Source: Sipunculus nudus (lineage: Eukaryota > Annelida > Sipuncula > Golfingiida > Sipunculidae). Taken from it: DNA of 64,000 bases. Shown here piece by piece: positions 26,813 to 35,200 of this stretch (the stretch's first letter is position 1; each line of letters opens with the position of its first letter). The DNA lies in assembly GCA_026874595.1 (NCBI GenBank), contig CM049316.1, positions 27,885,339 to 27,949,338 on the forward strand, given 5' to 3'. Under the pieces are notes generated by a model. The model was not told the DNA's origin, searched no databases, and worked only from the letters and a program-made list of their open reading frames with translations. The position numbers and the translations under genes are program-made.

Positions 26813-27267
26813 GGGTCCGCCTAAACACCCAAAACACCGGTGTTTTGGGTACGTGTGACGAAACACCCTTTTAAATTCGAATTTGAAGCAAAACACTTGT
26901 ATCATTTAATAAATCATCATTTGTTGGATATGTTAATACAGAATTTGTGCCACTTTTCTGTAAAATTAAAGAAAGCAATAGTGTTTTGTACAATTGACAA
27001 GTGTGCTGCTTGATTGCGACTTGCGCCACCAGGGGGCAGGGTCATAGCTGGCATATACGGCTGCCGTGGGCGCCGGTGAACCGACCACGACACGAAACAC
27101 TTGTTTTTATCTTTATGACATGAATTTATGAAACAATATTGCAGAGATATATTCATCAGATGATTATCTATCGATTGGTGTTACGTTTTTGGTTCAGGTT
27201 CGAAGTGAAGTGGGTGTTTCGTCACAGATACCCAAAACACCGGTGTTTTGGGTGTTTAGGGGGACCG
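26813..27267 (-). mobile_element. Element M (MITE), intact copy inside X
   Basis: This 455-bp element starts GGGTCCGCCTAAACACCC and ends, reverse complemented, CGGTCCCCCTAAACACCC. An exact 8-bp duplication CTATAGAA lies at 26805-26812 and 27268-27275, within the inverted repeat of element X. Each end carries a perfect 24-bp palindrome (26827-26850 and 27230-27253) built from ACCCAAAACACC and its complement. The terminal repeats extend about 50 bp. No coding capacity. The empty site is visible in X copy B, which reads CACTATTGAATGC. Confidence 0.85.
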
Positions 27268-27411
27268 CTATAGAACGCGGGCTTCGCTTGTATTGAGGAA
27301 CATATAAATAAAATTGTCACCTCTCATTCCCTATTTTAACTCCTACTTTTCCCCTTTAGATGTCCCTACACTCAACTCTTCTAACATAAACAACTACCAA
27401 GCATCAGAAGT

Positions 27412-27480
27412 CGCTTGAATCGAGAATCGAACCTACGATCTCTGGACTAGGAGCCCTACACGCTACTAAGTGAGCCGTGA
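27412..27480 (-). other. tRNA-like segment inside element X (copy A)
   Basis: On the minus strand this reads as an A-box-like GGCTCACTTAGTAGCG, an anticodon-arm-like CTCCTAG loop and a B-box GGTTCGATTCT at normal tRNA spacing. The anticodon region resembles tRNA-Arg(CCU) as I recall it. The D and T stems are imperfect, so it is not a functional tRNA, but the internal Pol III promoter boxes are kept. The second copy is at 48270-48335. Confidence 0.6.
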
Positions 27481-27592
27481 AGACAAGATACCAGCAGCAG
27501 CAAGTTTCGCTCATTTATATTTGCGATTGAAGAGGCATCTATCGCGAAAATGGGAAACCATTTAATATTTTAACAGGAAAATTAAGCTTTAG

Positions 27593-27645
27593 GTGGGGGC
27601 TCCGCCCCCACAGCCCCGTTCAGACGGGGAACCCAGGTTCCCCGG
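27593..27645. repeat. Tandem GC-rich hairpins inside element X
   Basis: A perfect 8-bp stem GTGGGGGC / GCCCCCAC with a TCC loop (27593-27611) is followed by a second hairpin with GGGGAAC / GTTCCCC-type arms. Copy B has the same arrangement at about 48100-48155. Conservation of both hairpins between copies suggests a structural role or a recent common source. Confidence 0.7.
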
Positions 27646-27921
27646 ACCCCTCCTCCTCTAATATAATAAACTCCAGCTATGAGCAAAATTAAATATGGGA
27701 ATTCTGAGGAAAATGATATGTATCGGCCTTTTCCAGGAAACAATTTATTATGCGACACCCGTTTTACCGGCGGTAGGCTGAAGCCCGGTTTCTATAGTTC
27801 TGCCCATCTTGGCACCCACACATTGCTGAATGCTGAGTCACTTGAACAGTCAGTAGTGTAATTCAGTAAACCCGATAAATATCTGACACCTGGGTAATAT
27901 CAGACACTTACCTAAAATTCC

Positions 27922-28122
27922 GGTCCGAATGTCGAATCACTCACGCACCTATACAGCAGTGACTTTGCCATGTTAAACCTCAACGAAAGCATACGAACAT
28001 CTTATAGTCTACAATACTTCTCGGTCCGAATGTCGCATCACTCACGCACCTATACAGCAGTGACTTTGCCATGTTAAACCTCAACGAAAGCATACGAACA
28101 TCTTATAGTCTACAATACTTCT
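27922..28122. repeat. 101-bp tandem duplication including the left terminal repeat
   Basis: The outer end of the Merlin-type element is present twice in direct order, starting at 27922 and at 28023. The period is 101 bp and the copies are almost identical (GTCGAATC versus GTCGCATC). Only the outer copy abuts the target duplication. Confidence 0.9.
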
Positions 28123-28477
28123 CAAATATCACAATGTTACCTTTACTCAATCTGAAATTCTCATATCATCCATATATTAATATTATTACTACCTTCTTCT
28201 TCGTGTCATATCCACACCTATTTAAATCCGCCATTACCAAGTCTACCGTGTCGCATCAAATATTATTCCCCTTCTTTTTTCATTACGTCATGGGAATACC
28301 CCTTCTTTCAGGATAACTCAAACCAGTACAATCTCACTTCACTCCAAGTCGCATTTTTCCCATCTCGAAACGATGTTTCATTATACTATGATAGCTGCAC
28401 CGTTTCCGGGGTTTCCTCGGGGGAAATTCATTACACACATTTTATTTCATTCTGCCTTTCTGTATTTACTCTACTTT

Positions 28478-28905
28478 TTTTTTTATTCCGGGGGGTTTGG
28501 GGGGTTTCCCCCCAATTTATACTCATCATCATTATAATTCTATTTCTCTATAATTACTCTACTTAATTTTATATATTCCGGGGGGGGGGGGGGGGGTTGG
28601 GGGGTCTCCCCCCAATATATACTCATCATCATTATTATTCTATTTCTCTATAATTACTCTACTTCATTTTTTTTATTCCGGGGGGGTTTGGGGGGTTTCC
28701 CCCCAATATATACTCATCATCATTATTATTCTATTTCTCTATAATTACTCTACTTCATTTTTTATATTCCGGGGGGGGGGGGGGGGGTCTCCCCCCAATA
28801 TTTACTCATCATCATTATTATTCTATTTCTCTATAATTACTCTACTTCATTTTATATATTCCGGGGGGGTTGGGGTTGGGGGGTCTCTCCCCCAATTTAT
28901 ACCGA
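28478..28905. repeat. G-run minisatellite, five units of about 95 bp
   Basis: Five units repeat the order: ATTCCGGGGGG run, short T or TT breaks, CCCCCC run, ATACTCATCATCATTAT, CTATTTCTCTATAATTACTC. They start near 28486, 28577, 28676, 28769 and 28860. The G runs vary in length (6 to about 17). Each unit can form a G-run/C-run hairpin or, on one strand, a G-quadruplex. The array lies between the left end of the Merlin-type element and the transposase stop codon. Confidence 0.9.
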
Positions 28906-28999
28906 TTATCATTATCATACCCACATGTAAATACTTTGCAATCTGTAATGAATTACTCACCTTAACACTATCTTCTTAACTACAAACAATAAATTATTA

Positions 29000-30271
29000 T
29001 TAACAGTGAAGACAGTTTGGTTTCCCACAGCTGCCATTGTAGATGGCAGACGCTGCTTTCAGAAACTCGCTAGATATGTCCCCGTCACCGTAGCGTTCAC
29101 GAAACAGAAACACTCTTAGATAAACTGGTAAATGAGCTTCTTTCACGCCAAATCGTGGCATCGTACATCCATGTTTCACCTTCTGCCACGTACCCTCAAT
29201 TGAGTTTGTATGACAACCAGTGGTAGCATCTTTGAACGTTTCACTATTATTGACGGTGAGATGCGTGTACCCATGTTCAGGCAAGGTACTGTATGCCTTC
29301 CAACAATCGGACTTTATGATGGAGCCTGTAGCTATGTATTTCTTAATGATGGGGATTAAAGTCTCGGCAGATCTATCAGGAACTTGGCACATGAACACTT
29401 TACGTTTGTTGTTGGTTTCTCGCCCGCCAAACACCCAACCCCCTTGCACATGATGACCTCGGTGGTACTTTCTTTTGGCAAACTTACTCTCATCAGTTTC
29501 TACCTCCACATCCTTGCCACCAATTTGCACGCCACTTTCACTGTCTCTTAATAATTGTTCTTCACATACTTCTCTACAGAAGTTTGCCCAATCCCCGATT
29601 GTATGTGAACCCACTCCTACCTCCCTCATTATTTGGTTTTGAGGCATACCTCCACACCGTAAATACGTCACCTCTAAAACTTCCTCCAGAGTTAGATTTG
29701 AACATGAAAACCAACTACCATGTTGCAAGGATAACCTGACATTGTGTTTCACAGGATTTCTCCTATTGCATCGCCACACATATGTATCACTAGTGTCACA
29801 TTCTGGTACCGTTACCATTTTCATATAACTCTTACATTTGGGACAAATCCGTTCACTTCGAATTAAACCACGTTCCATGATCCAGTTGATCAGTGATTCT
29901 TTTGTCATCAATATCTCCCGTAATAACATCATATAAGAAATTGTGGGTCGCTGTGATGATGTGCTACTCTCATCACGACTATAACTACCCCGGCTATAGC
30001 TGGCTTCTGTGCTGGCATCCCAATAATTTTTAACTTCACTATCACCAGTTGTCTGCCGGTCTACCGCTTTTTTACTCACACAAGTTTTCCTTTTTTTCTT
30101 TCTGACTGTCACATTTTCATCCCCCGCCAATATTTCCTCTAGCCGTCGTTTCTTGATGCAGTCATCATCCCAGTGGCTTATTACAGCCTTTATTTTATTT
30201 AATGTTTCCTCATGCTCATTAACACTGGGACCTGCCATGTTTGTTGACATGTCGCCCACAGCGACAGACAA
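29000..30271 (-). CDS. Merlin/IS1595-like DDE transposase, 423 aa
   Basis: Single-exon, uninterrupted transposase that would cut and paste the surrounding element. The N-terminal 130 residues are charged, with a basic KKKRK at 58-62 that may serve nuclear import. A zinc-ribbon-like part follows (CPKC at 143-146, C168). Next is a helix-turn-helix-like segment at about 192-236 (LTLEEVLE to GDWANFC). The catalytic RNase-H-like domain holds D260 (VETDESKF), D322 (KSDCWKAY) and E359 (HTNSIEGTW), the DDE signature of the ISXO2/IS1595 group. The C-terminus has three more cysteines (415, 420, 423). The fourth zinc ligand of the ribbon is not obvious. Length suits Merlin transposases. The ATG at 30271 is the first in frame. 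No inactivating change is seen. Confidence 0.92.
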   Translation of the reverse strand: MSVAVGDMSTNMAGPSVNEHEETLNKIKAVISHWDDDCIKKRRLEEILAGDENVTVRKKKRKTCVSKKAVDRQTTGDSEVKNYWDASTEASYSRGSYSRDESSTSSQRPTISYMMLLREILMTKESLINWIMERGLIRSERICPKCKSYMKMVTVPECDTSDTYVWRCNRRNPVKHNVRLSLQHGSWFSCSNLTLEEVLEVTYLRCGGMPQNQIMREVGVGSHTIGDWANFCREVCEEQLLRDSESGVQIGGKDVEVETDESKFAKRKYHRGHHVQGGWVFGGRETNNKRKVFMCQVPDRSAETLIPIIKKYIATGSIIKSDCWKAYSTLPEHGYTHLTVNNSETFKDATTGCHTNSIEGTWQKVKHGCTMPRFGVKEAHLPVYLRVFLFRERYGDGDISSEFLKAASAIYNGSCGKPNCLHC

Positions 30272-30479
30272 TGGTATTCATTAATTGTTAACGGTCGTGC
30301 CATGCCATGTCGCACACAGTTTAAAATTAGGGGACACATACTTCTCTAATAAGCCTCACCATAAAACATTCATAAATATGATCTAATTTCATTACTATAA
30401 TTTACGTACATGACATTTTATTATACTTTGTATCACTCAATATTATGTTTTTATCTCATAATATCACATATTTACTATT

Positions 30480-30540
30480 CATTTATTTACTTGGAATAAC
30501 CCCCCCCCCCCCCAAAAAAAAAAAAATAATTAACACATTA
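30480..30540. repeat. Poly-C/poly-A tract inside the Merlin-type element
   Basis: About 14 C followed by about 13 A, upstream of the transposase start. Slippage-prone simple sequence. Confidence 0.9.
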
Positions 30541-31014
30541 ACACAACTCTTTCTTATTATTATTTTATTCAGTTTGTGAGACATATGTGAAATATATATG
30601 TTAATTTTTTTTTTCAATTACCAATTTCACATCATTCATCATATCTGAAATATCAATCTATTAAAATATAATTTTTATGTTTATTACTATTAATTATTAT
30701 AACATTTCAACAATTAATATTACCATTAATAATCATATTGACATTATATATGTATATTATCTACTAAAATTATAATTCATCTTTACATTTTTATTTCATC
30801 ATACATTTCTTAAATACTTACCTTAAGTGATCGATTTGGTCTTCGTACGAAGTTCACTTGGCCCGACTTTTACGAGCAATATTACGTAACAGCTGACGTC
30901 AAGTTCATTGATCACATGATCATGCCTCCTGGTCAAGTGCCCCACTATGTACCACGTGATCACAACTTTTATTCCAGGGTTAAATACCCCCATTTGGCCT
31001 GTGTCTTCAACGAG

Positions 31015-31086
31015 TTCTCTGTGGCATAGTGGTTATGCAATGGGACTTGTATGCCGCCGTGCAGTGGTTCGAGACCCGATCCAGGA
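31015..31086 (+). other. tRNA-like segment inside the Merlin-type element
   Basis: The A-box TGGCATAGTGG (31022-31032) and B-box GGTTCGAGACC (31066-31076) both match the Pol III consensus, with 33 bp between them as in tRNAs. The D arm forms a perfect GCAT/ATGC stem around AGTGGTT. The anticodon position would read TGT (Thr-like). The anticodon and T stems do not pair well, so this is a tRNA-derived Pol III promoter rather than a tRNA gene. It points opposite to the transposase and lies about 270 bp inside the right end. Confidence 0.6.
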
Positions 31087-31359
31087 TGCTGTCTTTGCAT
31101 GTCATGTCATATGTACTAATAATTCATGTATTTCATCTCTTCCAGGTACATCTACGCAGCACGGTTCAGCATATCACATGTCACTAACTCATAAGTCACA
31201 GACTATACAGTACAGTATATAGTAGTTATATTTATACTGAAAACCCCCCAAAAAAACTACACCCCATTTTTCTCTCTATCCCCATCAACAATATCGCCCT
31301 CTTTACCTTGTTTACTAGCCAGGGGTGCGTGAGTGATTCGACATTCGCTCCAAAATTCC

Positions 31360-31918
31360 TCAGGAATTAGTAATTTTTTCATCCTCACAGACAACCTGCG
31401 ACAAGATGAAGTTTATTATGACCTGTTTTTCTTTTAGTTTTATAACTTATGTTAGCTGCAGACCTGTAACGCAAACAGTTCTTCTCTAATTATTGTTTCT
31501 TGTTTGCGTTGCTGCTCCTAAGGTAGAGAGTTTAGTAGAGAGTTTACCCTCTAAAGCTTGGTCAGATCACAGGTGCTTGAATCCTTATTTATAATAAAGG
31601 CTTAATATCTCCAATGTTCTTAGAGATACTACAAGGAAATTAGGTCAAATGACCCAATAATAAAATGGTAATACTGTGTTATCACTTGTTATATAGATAA
31701 TGAGGTAAATTACGTTCTCAACCTGCTTATACCCGTTTTATCTTCCTTTTATGTGTAATCCATATGATCCATAAATACTACAGGAGTTACAGAATCAAAT
31801 CCATCCTATTTCCATTGTTTTCAACCATCAATACAAGCTACCTGGATAACCTTTTGTGTTGATGTATTTAGACGTCATCCATTCCAAACAGGGTGGCAGA
31901 AGTGGCCTTCATTGACAG
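31360..31918 (+). promoter_or_regulatory. Probable upstream region and non-coding first exon of the anamorsin gene
   Basis: A consensus donor (GACAG/GTAAGT) lies at 31918/31919. A consensus acceptor TTTTACAG ends at 32207, 14 bp before the start codon at 32222. This suggests an untranslated first exon ending at 31918. The transcription start cannot be fixed and no TATA box is evident. Confidence 0.35.
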
Positions 31919-32022
31919 GTAAGTGATGCCAAGTGGCATGACCTTATGTCACCCAACTGGAATGGCCGCCATAGAAAGGTTTTGGTTGAGTTGCTTACCT
32001 TGTCATATAACTAGTGATAACA

Positions 32023-32160
32023 CAGTGGATCCTGTCTGAAAGACCACCAGTCTATTAAGACTACCCTTGAGCAACAGACTTCAGTAACTTTGGTCATAAC
32101 TGATCTATCCAATGAGAACATCTGTGAAATAAGACCAGTTTTAGCCAGTCCCATTGATAG
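32023..32160 (+). repeat. Tigger/pogo-like MITE fragment
   Basis: Starts ACAGTGGATCCTGTCTGAAA and matches the better-preserved copies at 39961-40137 and 43580-43742 (AAGAC-ACCAGTCTATTAAGAC, AACTGATC). The right terminal repeat is missing. Confidence 0.5.
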
Positions 32161-32221
32161 TAACATAACATAGAATTTACTAATTTAGTTCTAACCATGT
32201 TTTACAGGACAGACAATAAAC

Positions 32222-35200
32222 ATGGATTTAGGAAAGTTGAATCTTCAGTCTGGACACAAGGTGTTGTTACTGTGGAGCAGTGAAACGTCACCGGATAAGT
32301 TAACGGGGATCGTTGAAAAACTCAGAGGATACGTCGGGAACACTGGGACCATGCAAGTGGAACATGTTGATAGGCTCATACTGTGTAAGTCACATTGAAT
32401 GTGTGTCTCAAGACGCAACCCTTTAATGTAAGAATTTTCCTGCCCTAGAGGTAGGATGTTTTTTACAATACATGATTCAAACATGTGAATTATAACCTGA
32501 CATGCACAGACGTTTGTAAGGCTACATATTATTCCCATTACAGCAGGCCTCACACCTTGCAATTTCATTGGATTTGCTTTTATTTTCTATGAGAGCATAC
32601 ACAACAAATTTTTGTCATAGCAAATCATATGGTAATAGAGAATTGCAGGGTTTTGGTTGTATTCAAACACTGTAGATGCATTTTGGCATATCATAGGAAA
32701 TCTAATATGTAGACTTTAGTACCAAATCGCAGTACATGTGGATTGGTTGCAGCAAACTGTAGATAATAGCAGACAATCATACCTGTTGTGAGGGCAATTC
32801 AAAACAGTCTCAGGGAATTATGTTGTGTGTGGGGTCATTCAATCCTCTGATATTTCAAGATTGTGGTGGAAAATCATAGTAAATCATGGCAAATTTAAAT
32901 GAAGACAATTGTGGGACAAAATTACACCACATGAAGCCTGCTTTAGACGAGAATTGCAGAGTTTTCTTTGTGTTCAACCACTGTGGATGCATTGAGGCAT
33001 ATCATAGGAAATCTGATATGTAGACTTCAGTACCATATCACAGTACATGTGGATTGGTTGCAGAAAACTGTAGATAATAGCAGACAATCATACCTGTTGT
33101 AAACTAGTGCAGGCAGTTCAAAACAGTCTCAGGGAAATATGTTGTGTGGGGGGTCATTCAATCCTCTGATATTTCAAGATCATAGTAAAACATGGCACAT
33201 TTATGTGAAGACAATTATAGGAAAAACTTACACCACATGATGCCTGCTGTAGACGAGAAAAAAAATTATTTTTTTCAGCTGCCCACAGTGGTTCTAGTTT
33301 TGATGTGGTTCTGTCTGGCTTGGTACCGCCTGTCACAGCAGCTGTCACAGACGAGACGCTTGGAGAAGTGGCCCGTATTCTGAAGCCCTCTGGAAGTCTA
33401 CATATTGTTCAACCCTCCAACAACACTGTCTCCGGCTCACTCACACTCGCTGGCTTTGTTGATGTTTCACAGGTAAATTTGACAGAAGCCCAATAAAACT
33501 ACTGTGGTAGGATTCATATTTGTGAGGTTAACATTTTACAGATTTCCGGAGGGTTCATTTTTTGCATTCTCATCATATAATAAAGCCTGCTGCCCTCTGG
33601 CGATTTTTATCAGCGACCAGTTGCCAAAAGTCTGTGACTGCTTGCAACTGGCATTCAGCAAGCAGTCACAGCCTTGAGATCACAGTGTTTTCCATGTTGT
33701 TTATTTAATTTGGAAATGATAAATTATTGTATCCCCAGACAAAGTCAGGATACTATGGTTTCACGACGGTCCCGCCACTGCAGAAAAACCTTGTGAGCGG
33801 GATAACTAAAAAATATTTCACCGATCTTTTTCAAACTTTACATTTGTACAGATATAGGTAAGGGGACAAAGCCTATTTAAAATGGGGTCATGACCCATGC
33901 TAAGAGAGTGACCTTGACCTTGAATAGGTCCATTTTTGCTGAAAATAACACAAATTCTTAAATATCTCAAGTAAGCTTGCATGGACTGGTCCAAAAATCA
34001 AGGTGACCGAAGATCTTGGATAGCCTTGTGACATACCAGAAACTGGTGGCGCCACCTATTATCCTTTTCTTGTTTTTACGCCTTTTAATACCCCCATAAT
34101 TGCCACTTGACAGTACTGTAAGCATTATAAGTCAAAATCTCATGGACAGATTTCTTTCATATTATGCACATGTAGAGAGATAGGTTATGGGATGATGTCT
34201 ATTTACATTTGGGTCATGACCTTTACCATGAGAGTGGCCTTGACCTTTAATGTGTCCATATTTGGTGAAAATCACACACCTCTTATGATATCTCCAGTGT
34301 TGATAGCCATATGGATTTCAAATGTGACTTATGTATGGCCCACCATTAAAGTAAGAACCCTATAGGTTCTAGGGTCATGAGGTCAAAGGTCAAGGTCACT
34401 GGACTCGTATCTTAAAAGATACTGTAGATGCATTTTAAGCCAAACTTTCATCCTAGGTCTTCCATCTTGAATATATAGCTCACTTGCCAATAGTGGATGA
34501 TACATATCAATTTTGGGTCACAAGGTCAAAGGTCAAGGCCACACGAGCTATCTGTCAAAAATTAGTTTCTGGATGATAATTCCTGCTTTTATTGATGTAT
34601 TGATTTCAAACTTGACTTATATATGTCCCATTGAAAAAGGAAGACTCCAACAGATTTTTGGGTCATGAGGTCAGAGGTCAAGGTCACAGGACACATCTTT
34701 AAAAAGATTTTGGATGCATTTTCAGCCAAACATTTCATCTCAGACCTTTCATCTTGCACATATAGTTCATCTGCCAATAGAGGAAGACCCATATCAATTT
34801 TGAGGTCACAAGATCAAAGGTGAAGGTCACAGGAGCCATCTGTCCAAAAATTAGTTTCTGGATGATAATTCCTGCTTCTATTGATGTATGGATTTCAAAC
34901 TTGACTTGTATATGTCCCATTGGAAAAGCAAGACCGGAATTGATTTTGGGGTCATGAGGTCAAAGGTCAAGGTCACAGGACACATCTTTAAAAGATGTTG
35001 ATGCATTTTCAGCCAAACATTTCATCTCAGATCTTCCATCTTGCACATATAGTTCACCTGCAAAGAGAGGTAGAACCGTATCAATTTTGAGGTCACAAGG
35101 TCAAAGGTGAAAATAACAGGAGCCATCTGTCCAAAAATTAGTTTCTGGATGATAATTCCTGCTTTTATTATGCCCCCGCCACAAAGTGGCCGGGGCATAT

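Larger units (their letters stand above)
26798..27804 (-). mobile_element. Element X, copy A, carrying an inserted element M
   Basis: The ends are imperfect inverted repeats: left GGAGCCACTATAGAA, right (reverse complement) GGCAGAACTATAGAAACCGG. An exact 8-bp direct repeat CATCTTGG flanks it at 26790-26797 and 27805-27812. Without the inserted M element and its duplicated target, X is 544 bp, close to the 555 bp of copy B at 47936-48490. It has no transposase. Inside are a tRNA-like segment (27412-27480, minus) and two strong GC-rich hairpins. Ends starting GG with 8-bp duplications fit a Merlin-type non-autonomous element, but hAT or other 8-bp-duplicating families are not excluded. Confidence 0.8.
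27922..31351 (-). mobile_element. Complete Merlin-type DNA transposon
   Basis: A 3430-bp element with terminal inverted repeats. The left end starts GGTCCGAATGTCGAATCACT. The right end, reverse complemented, starts GGAGCGAATGTCGAATCACT, and the match continues to CACGCACC. An exact 8-bp direct repeat AAAATTCC flanks it (27914-27921 and 31352-31359). Inside, on the minus strand, is an uninterrupted 423-codon transposase of the IS1595/ISXO2-like DDE type that defines eukaryotic Merlin elements. Merlin elements are known for 8-9 bp duplications and GG-starting ends, which fits. The left end region is tandemly duplicated, and a G-run minisatellite lies between it and the transposase stop. Perfect duplications and an open frame imply recent insertion. 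Confidence 0.9.

Noticed and set aside
29220-29453. 77-codon plus-strand frame
   Set aside because: Antisense shadow of the transposase gene.
31015-31086. Functional tRNA gene
   Set aside because: The A- and B-boxes are good, but the anticodon and T stems do not pair and no proper acceptor stem forms; called tRNA-like.
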